From Halodesulfovibrio spirochaetisodalis (GTDB taxonomy: Bacteria; Desulfobacterota; Desulfovibrionia; Desulfovibrionales; Desulfovibrionaceae): a DNA stretch of 64,000 nucleotides. Position 1 is the stretch's first letter; the number at the start of each line of letters is the position of its first letter. The DNA lies in the NCBI RefSeq assembly GCF_001672295.1, contig NZ_JXMS01000002.1:1-64000 (forward strand), written 5' to 3'. The notes under the pieces were generated by a model that had not been told where the DNA came from, searched no databases, and was given only the letters and a program-made list of their open reading frames with translations. Shown one piece after another: positions 8,757 to 17,414 of this stretch. The translations under genes were made by a program, and so were the position numbers.

Positions 8757-8935
8757 TTAAGTGTCAGGTAATATGGAATATTTTTGCAATACTTCTACTC
8801 CATCGACTTTGATAGCTCGGCAGGTATGGAAGAATTCTACGATATCAAGCCGACGTTCTCTGTTTTCTGTTTTGGAAATAAAGGACTGCGGCTTTCCTAG
8901 TTTTTGAGCTAGCAGCGTATCTAGAGTCTGTATTG
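8757..8935 (-). pseudogene. Remnant of an XRE-family HTH regulator
   Basis: The minus strand down to the TAA at 8757-8759 reads as the end of an XRE/Cro HTH: LAQKLGKPQSFISKTENRER, then RLDIVEFFHTCRAI. The upstream half is gone (an in-frame stop precedes and there is no start codon). It is probably a dead regulator of a neighbouring island module. Confidence 0.6.
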
Positions 8936-9335
8936 TGATGTAAAAAAAACTTTACAGTTATAGTTTATAAAAATCTATAAATTACAAATGAATGTATTTT
9001 TTGTGTTGCGAAGAGCAAGGCGATGATTGTTGCGTAAAGAACTTGTAAATCATGATGTGCTGTTAAATCGGTAGGCAAAGAAAGGCTTCCTAACATTGGT
9101 TGGAACCATTGCTAGGGAGCCTGATTGTTTGAGTTGGTAATAATTGCCGAGAAGAGCTCATAATTGGTCATTATAGTAACTTTCGATTTCTTGCGTAGCA
9201 CGATGTTTTGTAGATGATTTTAATGAGTAATGGAGTTAAGTCCTGTGTTCAAGCTCCTTAGATTTATATGTTCAAGGTAGGATATGAGATCTGACGCTCC
9301 TGTGTGTTGCACCATAACAACAAGCTGAGTGCTTA
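8936..9335. other. Intergenic, island 1
   Basis: No gene seen. Contains a hairpin at about 9083-9124 (AGGCTTCCTA with TAGGGAGCCT), dispersed repeat copy 4, and presumably the promoter of the 9336 gene. Confidence 0.4.
9155..9205 (+). repeat. Dispersed repeat, copy 4
   Basis: AGCTCATAATTGGTCATTAT, then AGTAACTTTCGATTTCTTGC, GTAGCACGATG. Closest to copy 1. Confidence 0.65.
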
Positions 9336-10700
9336 ATGAAAAAAACAGTAGCAGAATTAGTTGATGTAGTTTTAGTTCCCTTTATGGAGATAAAACCTTC
9401 TGATGTTCTTTTATTGAAGAATTTGATTAATCATCTTCATGTCGATGGATTTAGGACACAAGGCGAATATTTTCTATGGGCTCAACAAGCTGGGAGTTTA
9501 GCTGATATCTGGCTAGAGGCCAAAAGTGATGATGTATACGATAGTATAGAAGATTTCGTTAAAAGTTGTCCTCCGTTACCTCAATTGAGAATGGAAGCTT
9601 GCTTGTCAGATTTTAATGATGAAGGGGGGGAAGGGAAGAGTGTATCTATCCCTCTGACAGTAAAAGCGATTTCAGACGAGTTTCATTCTTTTGAACCTGC
9701 TCTATTTGGCTATAGATGTTCAGAACAAGTGGTATCTAGAGTTAATTATGAGATGAATTATTTTGGCAAGCAGTGCTGGGTGTTGCGATCACGAGTAAAA
9801 TCAGATTTAACTCCGTTGGCGTTATCATTTTTCATATCTATCGTTGTCAGAAAAAGCCAAGAGCGTTTTAAGGAGCTCAGCGATATTATAAAGTTTATTC
9901 GTGGAATAAAAATAGATGTTGATGAGCTGCGTTTATTCGAAAAAAATCAAGCAGAGAGCTATGCTAAGTCTGTAAAATATTCATATCGACGCATGGTAGG
10001 TGACAATCATGTTGAAGAGTGGTTGGAAGTATTAAAGATTGTCGAATCTCCAGTAATAAGACTTGTAGATTTAGCAAACCCATTTAAAAAAATGGGCCTA
10101 GCTTACTGGGGAATAGCAAAAGAATTTGATGACTTAAATAGAGATGTAGGAGCTTTGTTTTTAAGTCAAAGTGACTACGAGCTATTCATACAAAACGGTG
10201 GGTTGGGATATACGTTTGTTGGTAGTTGGTCATCAGAAAACTTAAAGAACCTAAGTGCTAAACGTGGCTTGAAGGCAATTCAATCGTTTTACGATGTTTA
10301 TCTGCGTTTTCGAGAAAAGTTCATTGACTGTTCGTCATCTCCGATGGAGCGAATATTTGCGAAGCTATTATTAAGATGTTTGCCTGAAAGAAATGTCATT
10401 CATAAACGTGTTGAGATAGTTCAAGAAAAACTTTTTTTATGCGAGCATGGTTCGAATATAGAGCGTGGAAAGAAAGTTTATGCAGGATCAATAAAAGCTG
10501 GACACCAAAATAAAGCTGAAAAAAGTGAGAGAATGAGGCAAATAGTGTCAACTGCACGTGAGCGTGTAATTGAAAAGCATATTGAATTTCCTTGGAAAAT
10601 TTTTGGTGATATTCTTGAGTGTGTTGCAACAGAGCTAGACGTGAAGCCGAAAACTTTAAGAAATTACGGTGTGATAAAGAAATCTTTCCCGGAATGGTGA
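9336..10700 (+). CDS. Unknown 454-aa protein of island 1
   Basis: Soluble, mostly helical, no signal peptide or membrane segment. No catalytic motif recognised. The C-terminal ~50 residues (ending in ELDVKPKTLRNYGVIKKSFP) look like a small DNA-binding or HTH-type module, and the preceding region is Lys/Arg/Glu-rich. The codon use is A/T-rich compared with the core genes, which fits acquired DNA. The ATG lacks a strong SD. It stands alone between a dead XRE gene and the 141-aa gene, with its own terminator. Not a tyrosine or serine integrase as far as I can see. Confidence 0.7.
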   Translation: MKKTVAELVDVVLVPFMEIKPSDVLLLKNLINHLHVDGFRTQGEYFLWAQQAGSLADIWLEAKSDDVYDSIEDFVKSCPPLPQLRMEACLSDFNDEGGEGKSVSIPLTVKAISDEFHSFEPALFGYRCSEQVVSRVNYEMNYFGKQCWVLRSRVKSDLTPLALSFFISIVVRKSQERFKELSDIIKFIRGIKIDVDELRLFEKNQAESYAKSVKYSYRRMVGDNHVEEWLEVLKIVESPVIRLVDLANPFKKMGLAYWGIAKEFDDLNRDVGALFLSQSDYELFIQNGGLGYTFVGSWSSENLKNLSAKRGLKAIQSFYDVYLRFREKFIDCSSSPMERIFAKLLLRCLPERNVIHKRVEIVQEKLFLCEHGSNIERGKKVYAGSIKAGHQNKAEKSERMRQIVSTARERVIEKHIEFPWKIFGDILECVATELDVKPKTLRNYGVIKKSFPEW

Positions 10701-10743
10701 GAAAATTTGCCCAATACCCGCCACAGGGCAAAAAGAAGGTGTT

Positions 10744-10781
10744 AAGTCCTGTTTCGTAGTTAATGCGAAGCAGGACTTTTT
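10744..10781 (+). terminator. Intrinsic terminator
   Basis: AAGTCCTGTTTCG pairs with CGAAGCAGGACTT, followed by T5. Ends the 454-aa gene. Confidence 0.8.
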
Positions 10782-10877
10782 CATTTGAAACTTAAATGGG
10801 CTAATTACTCTTTCTATTTATTGTTGCGAAGCATTGTTATCAGTAATGAAAGCAAAGTAGCCAAAGTGAGGATTAGT

Positions 10878-11303
10878 ATGACTAATAATGTTAACAAGTT
10901 CGGGAAAGCAGCTCTGCAGCTTAATGATGCCCGTAATAATCTTCTTGAAAAGGTTGATGAACATACGGGCGCTGTTGATTCCATCCATAAAGCTCGAGAA
11001 ATGGGAGTTAATGATCCCTATACTGAAAATTCGGGATACTTCAGTCGGCAGAAAGTAAGACGTGCAGAGGCACGTGTTGATCATGCTGAAGAAAAGTATC
11101 AGTCTGCATTGCAGAATGTTATGGATGACAGCACAGGCCATGCAGACTTGGAGAAAGTTAAAGAAGTAGACAGTGCTATTGAATACTCCGGCGATTGTAT
11201 CAATACCATAATGGAAGGCGATGATGATGCGCTTGCCAGAGCTCTTTTAGAAAGGAGTGAAGCTGATCTCTCTATTTTGGTAGGCAACTTAGAGGATAGC
11301 TAG
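10878..11303 (+). CDS. Small hypothetical, coiled-coil-like
   Basis: 141 aa from the ATG at 10878 (GTGAGGATT just upstream); the frame is open further but the earlier residues look non-coding. Charged and strongly helical, with heptad-like Leu/Val/Ala spacing, no membrane segment and an acidic C-terminus. No family recognised. It has its own terminator and lies directly before a gene-poor stretch. Confidence 0.55.
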   Translation: MTNNVNKFGKAALQLNDARNNLLEKVDEHTGAVDSIHKAREMGVNDPYTENSGYFSRQKVRRAEARVDHAEEKYQSALQNVMDDSTGHADLEKVKEVDSAIEYSGDCINTIMEGDDDALARALLERSEADLSILVGNLEDS

Positions 11304-11314
11304 TTGCAAATCGT

Positions 11315-11349
11315 AAAAAGCTCCATACCAATCTGATATGGAGCTTTTT
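11315..11349 (+). terminator. Intrinsic terminator
   Basis: AAAAAGCTCCATA pairs with TATGGAGCTTTTT, loop of 9. Dispersed repeat copy 5 starts at the T-run. Confidence 0.85.
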
Positions 11350-11380
11350 AGCTCATAATAGAGCATTATGGTAACTTTTA
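11350..11380 (+). repeat. Dispersed repeat, copy 5 (3' half diverged)
   Basis: AGCTCATAATAGAGCATTAT followed by GGTAACTTTTATG; the GCGTAACACG end is not preserved. Confidence 0.5.
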
Positions 11381-11385
11381 TGTTT

Positions 11386-11525
11386 TTAGAATTTTTCAGC
11401 AGTGACATATACCCTGTCACAGGGGACACTTCGGGGGCTGTGGCAAGCTTCCACTTGTAATTCCCGAAGCTCTTGCTCGAGATCCCATGTCACGCAATAT
11501 GCCGCTTGTGTTAATCCACTCTCTT
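11386..11525 (-). pseudogene. Possible gene fragment
   Basis: The minus strand up to a TAA at 11386-11388 is open for about 46 codons with coding-like composition (WDLEQELRELQVEA, then DRVYVTAEKF), but has an in-frame stop upstream and no start. Origin not recognised. The rest of 11526-11760 shows nothing. Confidence 0.25.
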
Positions 11526-11760
11526 GCTATGCTGCAATGTGTTTTATCCAATACCTTCGTTTCTTTGTTATATATGTCCTCCTTGGGTGGGGAAGACTTA
11601 CAACAGGGGAATGGACGTTGGAAGATGGGTGGTTGGACGCTTCCAAAAATATATCAACATGAATTCTGTTTATTTCTATAAAAAAAGTGAGTTATCTATG
11701 TGTTTCGTTGCATAGAAACCACGTGCAAAACGAAAAAAGACACGCTGGGGGCACGTTATA

Positions 11761-14340
11761 TTATGAGGCTAAGCGTTCTTTTCTTTTTAATAATTCTGAG
11801 ACTTCTCGTTGGACTAGGGCAGGGATGTCAAAGCTTTCCCAGTGTCGTTCCTGTAACCACGAGAACACATCGTCTTCTCCCATTTTATCATCAGCTAAAA
11901 AGTCGTTGAGAGAGACAGCGCTTGTTCTTGATAGTCCAAGTCCGATAAAGGAAAGTAGCGTCTCAGTGCCTACGCCAAATTCTAGATAGACATCAAACTT
12001 AATATCTTCTGTTATCAAATGTTCTTGTCCACTTTCCTGTAAGTAAAATCTGAGTACATCCATATAAGCGGACAAGTATTTAGGAGCTTTAAAACGAGCG
12101 ACTTCTTCTACATCGCGCATTGTATTACGAATAACCTGAGGGAGGCGGACTTCCTTGCCACGGTCCCTAAGGTACTTAATGCGGTTGCTAATAATAGTTC
12201 CCAATGGATATCCCCGCATCCATTCAATCGTTATTAGCGCAAAAATTGGAATAGCCTGCGGCGGGTAAAAGGCGCGGTAAGCAGATTTGTTAATGCGATA
12301 GAAAATTTGAATTAGGTTCGTATACGCATCGTCACTATCGGGGGTTGAAGGCAATAGTTCCTCAGTGGGTTTATTTCTTGTACGAAAATAATCTAACAGC
12401 CCCTGGAGAGAGAGAGAACTTACCCCTGGATGTCTGGCGATAAGTTCATTGGGAAGGTCAACATGTTCGAAAAGAGCTTTGATAGTCCTATCCAGAGAGT
12501 TCGCGTACGGCTCTGGTAATCGTTTAGCTGACGGAGAGTCCAAGAAAGTCCCTTCACGGGCCTGCCAAGACATTGCATATGCCGTAACCTGTTCAAGTTG
12601 GGGATCAAGCTCTGACGGTTTCATGCTTCCCCGATTTTGCAAATAGCCTAACATCTTTTCCTGATCGTGAAGGACACTATCTGTTTCCCTTTGCACAGGA
12701 TATTTTGAACGCTTTGGAACACCATCAGGCCACAACTGAGGTCGGTTAACATCAATGCATACAATATTACCGCTAAAATCTTGCCCCCATCTTCCTGCCC
12801 TTCCCGCAAGGTTCCAAAAATCATGAGGCTTCATGGGGTTCCCCGAGCCTTTTCGCGGCCCGCGAACAACAATAGTTTTGCAGGCCAAATTAACTCCTTC
12901 AACTAGCGTGGACGTGCAGACCAAAAATTTAATAGCTCCTTGTCTGAAAAGTCTCTCGAGTTCAGAGCGCAATAATGTCGGCATATTGCCATAGTGGAAA
13001 GCAACCCCCTTTAAAACTAAAGAAGCTAGGAGGAAACGACGATGGATGGTTTTTTTAATAAAATCTGAAAGTTCTTTAAGTTCTTCGTTTTCTTGAGGAG
13101 TGTCGGCTAATCCGTCGAAAATCTGCTGTGCAACCTTTTCAGCTTCTGCAGCACCATTTGTATAAACGAGCGTTCCAGAGCTTTCGTCTCCCAAGGCTAA
13201 TGCAAGGTACGATAGGCGTTTAATCTGTGTATCTGGGCGTGCATGAAGTTCAATGTTGCCAATTTTCAGAAGTTCTTCATTTCTGACGAGGTGAAGTTCC
13301 CAGTTGGCTGGTGTTCTTGGAGCCTGTTGGGCAACAATTAAATTTTGTACAACAGTAAAGGTTTCATTTGGGATAATGGCATTGTTTTGGTCACTGCTTC
13401 CTTGAACGAAGACTTCAGGGTTTTCTGTTAATGGGCTTAAGAATATTAGTTTATTACAGTTGGTTTGCGTGTGGAGTCGTTCAATTGCGTCTTGAAGCAG
13501 AACGCCTCGTTGTCTGTCTCCAATCTTGTGGGCTTCGTCGATTATCGTGATGTCAATTTGAGGATTATCTTTCACATAGTTCAAAAAAACATGAAGCCTT
13601 TCTTGTGTGAAGACTAATATGGTGGGTTTGCAGCGGTTTCCTAATGCGGCTAGAGGGAGAGAAGCGACCCGAAGATCTTTTAATCCAAATGAAGCGGACA
13701 TCTCTATTAGTTCGCGTTCAATTTCACCAACTAACGCCCGAGTTGGAGCTATGAATACAGCTAACCGTGCTTTGCCCATATGAAATTCATTCAAAAGCCA
13801 CTGAAGCACTAGATAGGTTTTACCAGAGGCTGTAGGGGCAGAAGCGGAAACCCAAGAGGCGGAGTTAAGCCTATCCCAAAAGGTTCTTTGGAAGCGGCTT
13901 GCCATAATGGAGGTTCCGCTGGCAGGAGTAACAAGTTGTTCAAGTTCACGGCGCTCAAGCAGTAATCTGGCAAGCACACCAACCCTTTCTTTAATCCCAT
14001 CTAGTAAAAAATTCTTATCAACTGCAAGTTTGACTGAACGATGGTTTGAAAGCTGGGTTAATATTGAAGCTCCAGCGTCAATGACTTTTGTATCTTCTGA
14101 ATGCAAAATTGCAGGCAAGGCAATTCGTAGAGCAATTTCATTCGCTTTTGAAGAATCAGAGGCCGTCAATAGGCTGCCCGCAAAGAGTAGTCTTTGCCAA
14201 TCAGGAAGATAACCTTCTAGTTCTTCCGTGGGGGTAAGGTTTTGAAATTCCTTAGAAGCGGCATAGCCACAGAGCGAATCAATATCTTCCTTCAACCCTT
14301 CTTTGGAAAGAATCCACTGCTGAAGTTCACTAAGTATCAT
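11761..14340 (-). CDS. hamB: Hachiman defence helicase HamB
   Basis: 859-aa Ski2-like superfamily 2 helicase. Walker A APTASGKT at about 168-175, DEAH box DEAHK at about 268, LSPLTENP (motif III region), then TSTLVEGVNL and NLAGRAGRWG (motif VI) at about 511-520. In Hachiman, HamB is the DNA-sensing ATPase that holds the nuclease HamA in check until phage DNA is engaged. ATG at 14340 chosen because GGGG lies upstream; it overlaps the hamA stop by 11 nt, so the two genes are translationally coupled. Pairing with a DUF1837 gene makes the call firm. Confidence 0.92.
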   Translation of the reverse strand: MILSELQQWILSKEGLKEDIDSLCGYAASKEFQNLTPTEELEGYLPDWQRLLFAGSLLTASDSSKANEIALRIALPAILHSEDTKVIDAGASILTQLSNHRSVKLAVDKNFLLDGIKERVGVLARLLLERRELEQLVTPASGTSIMASRFQRTFWDRLNSASWVSASAPTASGKTYLVLQWLLNEFHMGKARLAVFIAPTRALVGEIERELIEMSASFGLKDLRVASLPLAALGNRCKPTILVFTQERLHVFLNYVKDNPQIDITIIDEAHKIGDRQRGVLLQDAIERLHTQTNCNKLIFLSPLTENPEVFVQGSSDQNNAIIPNETFTVVQNLIVAQQAPRTPANWELHLVRNEELLKIGNIELHARPDTQIKRLSYLALALGDESSGTLVYTNGAAEAEKVAQQIFDGLADTPQENEELKELSDFIKKTIHRRFLLASLVLKGVAFHYGNMPTLLRSELERLFRQGAIKFLVCTSTLVEGVNLACKTIVVRGPRKGSGNPMKPHDFWNLAGRAGRWGQDFSGNIVCIDVNRPQLWPDGVPKRSKYPVQRETDSVLHDQEKMLGYLQNRGSMKPSELDPQLEQVTAYAMSWQAREGTFLDSPSAKRLPEPYANSLDRTIKALFEHVDLPNELIARHPGVSSLSLQGLLDYFRTRNKPTEELLPSTPDSDDAYTNLIQIFYRINKSAYRAFYPPQAIPIFALITIEWMRGYPLGTIISNRIKYLRDRGKEVRLPQVIRNTMRDVEEVARFKAPKYLSAYMDVLRFYLQESGQEHLITEDIKFDVYLEFGVGTETLLSFIGLGLSRTSAVSLNDFLADDKMGEDDVFSWLQERHWESFDIPALVQREVSELLKRKERLAS

Positions 14341-15331
14341 TGCTAACCCCAATAATTTTAAGGAAATAGCTGCGAAAATCTTCTACGCATGGCATTGGGA
14401 CACAAATAAAGTGAATATCAAAATGTTCTAATTTGTTGTTTTTGATGTGCCCTTTCGTGGTCTTCTTCCAATTCTTAAGCTGTTGAGCTAGAGCGGCGGA
14501 TACATCTTCAGTAGACGCGGCAGCACCTTTATGGGGGTATGAATGAGAATCAAAGGCTGTTAGTGCAAACCCACAATGTTTTGTCAGCAAAGATTTCGGA
14601 TTATTTTTGTCCAAGTATTCTTTCAAGCCTGCGATTAAGTGTTCGTCAGTAAAGTTTGCAAATTCATTAACCAAGAGAATGTCTTGATTTCGTTCTGCAT
14701 CTTCACCTTCTTCATCTAGGAGGAATGGAGCTAATGATTCTAGGCAATTACTGATTGCTGTGGACGGAGTTTGGTAAACTTTGGATTCTCCCCAATAAAG
14801 ATTCAATCCACCTTCTGGTCTGGCTTCAACATAAACACCATCTGAACCATGGTAGTGCATACTCGTTGATGTCTTAAGAGTCATTTTGCAAATAACTTGG
14901 GTGATTCCAAAAATTGATTCAGCCATCGCAAACAGGAGCAATTCACCGCCTTCCCCACTTTTAGCGAGGTCGGTAAATAGATTTTTGGCACGTTCATGCA
15001 AGGCGGAAATGGGGGCCAGGGAGTTTGTTTCCATAGCTACTCGGCGTGCTTCTTCAGCCGTCTTGCGGGGGATGGCGTAGTCGATCACACGATCTCGTAG
15101 GTGTTCAGCTAAGGGCTTAATTCTTATTCGCCCATTAGCATCCGTGGGAAGGTAGTAACAATGTAGCCTTGTTTTTGTTTCTTCCAGTTCAAGATCCTTA
15201 GTGTGACAGATCAGGTGAGCATCGAGGCTTGAGGGCTTTCCCCTTAAAGCATCACGTAATAGTTCTCCCAGCATTTCCACTTGTGTTGGGCTAGAGTCTG
15301 GTATGTCAGAAAATAAGGAATGCTGCGTCAT
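14330..15331 (-). CDS. hamA: Hachiman nuclease HamA (DUF1837)
   Basis: 333 aa. The DUF1837 core is plain: GEGGELLLFAMAE (126-138), HGSDGVYVEA with D164, and LYWGESKVY with E182-x-K184, together a PD-(D/E)xK-type nuclease centre. HamA is the effector of Hachiman; released by HamB it degrades DNA and aborts infection. The N-terminal ~100 residues are variable in the family. ATG behind GAGG. First gene of the two-gene operon, with about 290 bp of promoter region upstream. Confidence 0.93.
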   Translation of the reverse strand: MTQHSLFSDIPDSSPTQVEMLGELLRDALRGKPSSLDAHLICHTKDLELEETKTRLHCYYLPTDANGRIRIKPLAEHLRDRVIDYAIPRKTAEEARRVAMETNSLAPISALHERAKNLFTDLAKSGEGGELLLFAMAESIFGITQVICKMTLKTSTSMHYHGSDGVYVEARPEGGLNLYWGESKVYQTPSTAISNCLESLAPFLLDEEGEDAERNQDILLVNEFANFTDEHLIAGLKEYLDKNNPKSLLTKHCGFALTAFDSHSYPHKGAAASTEDVSAALAQQLKNWKKTTKGHIKNNKLEHFDIHFICVPMPCVEDFRSYFLKIIGVSNDT

Positions 15332-15625
15332 TTAGTACCTCGTGTTGCCAAAGAGCACATTAGGAATTGCGATTCCGAAACTGCATGTAAGTGTCGACTA
15401 TCATCAATTTGTTTAAAAAACAATTTTCTGCCACTATCTATTTGATATTTAAAACTTAAAGGAAAATTTGTATCGCAAGCTTGACGTCTGGATTCCCGCA
15501 TTGGTCACTATTGATGTCAATATTATATTGTAATGTTTCTAGGTAGATAGGGGTGCGTATGTAACGCATTATGCACGCTTCTCCGCTAGCAAGAGCGATC
15601 TATTTTTTTTTAGTCACACGCATCG
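15332..15625. other. Intergenic, hamA promoter side
   Basis: About 290 A/T-rich bases that must contain the hamA promoter (minus) and possibly one for the 15629 gene (plus). No clear operator or other gene. Confidence 0.4.
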
Positions 15626-15628
15626 TTG

Positions 15629-15937
15629 ATGAGCGAGTACGATGCACCAGCGACCGCAGGAATGATCGTAGGGCTTACACAGCATTTAGTGGGTTACGGC
15701 AGATTCGAAGAGCTCATTAAAAGCTACTCAGAGCAAGGATATGATAATCCAAAGCGGGCTGCTGTAGCTGAGGTTTTTGAGGTGGGGAATATCTGGAAAG
15801 TAGGAACTCCTGTCGTGTTTCAATGGGCAATAGCTGCTGACGGGAAATCCTTCGAACTGACGTATTGGGATAGTCTGGCATGGCAGAGCGTTAAAAAAAT
15901 GTCTTTAGATGACATTCTAGCTCAAGTGTATAATTAA
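15629..15937 (+). CDS. Small hypothetical protein
   Basis: 102 aa from the ATG at 15629 (a TTG lies one codon earlier; neither has a good SD). Soluble, alpha/beta-looking, with a Trp-rich middle (GNIWKVGTPVVFQWAI, YWDSLAWQSV). No family recognised. The weak start and position next to the Hachiman promoter allow it to be a 5'-truncated gene. Confidence 0.4.
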   Translation: MSEYDAPATAGMIVGLTQHLVGYGRFEELIKSYSEQGYDNPKRAAVAEVFEVGNIWKVGTPVVFQWAIAADGKSFELTYWDSLAWQSVKKMSLDDILAQVYN

Positions 15938-16285
15938 CGTGCTGCTAAACGACTTGTGATGATTACAACAACACGCTGTAAGTAGTTGGCCCTGTAAGGC
16001 GAGAAAAACTCCCCTCTGAATGTTTTTCGGAGGGGAGCTTTAGTTTGTGATAGGCTGAAATACGTACCGCTTAGAGAGGTCTGACGATCAGATAAGCCGT
16101 ACAGCTGCAAAAGCTATCCTGAGCTAGACTGATTCTATCTAACCCACCAAACTATTTAGCCATTTTTCTTGACCCACCCAATGCCCATGTTAAGATAAGT
16201 GTATAAAATAATGAGCAATTTGTCTGCCCTACGGTTTCGCCGTGGGGCTCTTGTTTTTCCCGAAACATTATGCACGGAGGTTAAT
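15938..16285. other. Intergenic with two hairpins
   Basis: About 350 bp. CTCCCCTC with GAGGGGAG (16009-16037) looks like a terminator for the 15629 gene. CCCTACGG/CCGTGGGG with TTCG-like loop and a T-run (16224-16258) lies 28 nt before the DUF2958 start and could be a terminator or attenuator. Confidence 0.45.
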
Positions 16286-16600
16286 ATGTGGAACCCGCCT
16301 ACAGCAGAGCAGTTAGATAAGCTGCCTCGCCTATATCAAACCGAACATACACCACTTCAAGACAAAATTATTCATATACATTTCTATTTTGGAGATTGCG
16401 ACTGGTTCGTTGCCGAATTTGATGGGGAAGACATATTTTTTGGGTATGTCATTTTATTAGGTGATTATGAGAACGCGGAATGGGGGTATTTCACCCTTTC
16501 TGAACTATCAGACATCGCTGTTGCTTATACAGAGGTGGAACATGATCTATATTGGGAAGTTCGCCCAGCATCTCAAGTTGATAAGATTATGGGGAAGTAG
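16286..16600 (+). CDS. DUF2958 domain protein
   Basis: 104 aa. Begins MWNPPTAEQLDKLPRLYQTE, continues HFYFGDCDWFVAEFDGEDIF and ends YWEVRPASQVDKI, the hallmarks of DUF2958, small proteins common on conjugative and integrative elements; their role is unknown. ATG at 16286 chosen over the longer frame because GGAGG lies 6 nt upstream. First gene of a three-gene unit (2 nt to the next gene). Confidence 0.8.
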   Translation: MWNPPTAEQLDKLPRLYQTEHTPLQDKIIHIHFYFGDCDWFVAEFDGEDIFFGYVILLGDYENAEWGYFTLSELSDIAVAYTEVEHDLYWEVRPASQVDKIMGK

Positions 16601-16602
16601 CC

Positions 16603-16830
16603 ATGAATGAACATACCGTTGCACAGCTTATTGTTGATCTTTTTTCAATGGAAACTACCTCGGAAGAACGTGTGAAACTATTGGAGGAGCACCTTTCAAC
16701 AGAGGCAGATATGTTTGCTAATGCAGAGATATTTAAGAATACGGCAGGGCTAACGCTAACCTTTGCAGATGATAGTGCATTTCATGTATTTGTGTGCAGA
16801 ACCTCAGTTGATAAGGAAGAGGAGAAGTAA
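16603..16830 (+). CDS. Small acidic hypothetical in the DUF2958 operon
   Basis: 75 aa, acidic, single compact domain with an amphipathic N-terminal helix and a beta-like C-terminal half. No family recognised. It starts 2 nt after the DUF2958 stop, and its TAA overlaps the next ATG (TAATG), so all three are co-translated. Confidence 0.65.
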   Translation: MNEHTVAQLIVDLFSMETTSEERVKLLEEHLSTEADMFANAEIFKNTAGLTLTFADDSAFHVFVCRTSVDKEEEK

Positions 16831-17375
16831 TGGCTCCTCCTAAGAAGAGAGTACGCCCCCTTCAACAGGGGGCTTTAGATGGCTTTTGTGGAATTTATAG
16901 TTTGTTTAATGCAGCGAGGATCGTGGAACCAAATCTTACAGAAAATGCCTGTCATGCTTTATTTGCAACCTGTTTAACAGCACTAGAAGAGCGAAAGGAT
17001 GTTCCTGCCATTAACATAACAGGATTAACACTTCGCGATTTGTTGTTCCTTAATAGACAGGTTTTTAAACCCGCTTTTGGCATTAGACATGTTCGGCCTT
17101 TCGTTAAGGCGAAACCACGCTCTCTGGGGCATATGTGGCGGACTTTTTCTGAGGTGCTAGCAGAGCCTAAAACAGCTATTGTGTTGTCCTTCTCTTCAGA
17201 AGATTGGGCACACTGGACTGTAGTTCAGGATATTGATGAAAAGGCACTGTGGTTGGCGGATTCTGACGGGATGCGCACTATACTCCGCAAGGAAGTCAGT
17301 ATTGTAAAGGTAAGTGCCCGAAGGCCACTCTGTATTCAGTGGAGGGATGTGTTTGTGGTGAGGCGATCCTCTTGA
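16830..17375 (+). CDS. Papain-like (C39-type) cysteine peptidase-like protein
   Basis: 181 aa with a likely Cys-His-Asp centre: QGALDGFCGIYSLFNA (Gln plus Cys near residue 21), then AHWTVVQ (His) and LADSDG (Asp). The order and spacing match the papain/C39 fold; activity is inferred. No signal peptide or membrane helix, so it acts in the cytoplasm. Co-translated with the two upstream genes, which could be its regulators or substrates. Confidence 0.65.
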   Translation: MAPPKKRVRPLQQGALDGFCGIYSLFNAARIVEPNLTENACHALFATCLTALEERKDVPAINITGLTLRDLLFLNRQVFKPAFGIRHVRPFVKAKPRSLGHMWRTFSEVLAEPKTAIVLSFSSEDWAHWTVVQDIDEKALWLADSDGMRTILRKEVSIVKVSARRPLCIQWRDVFVVRRSS

Positions 17376-17414
17376 TATTAACATTTTGTTCTTGTTGTGA
17401 TTTTGCTGAAAGTT

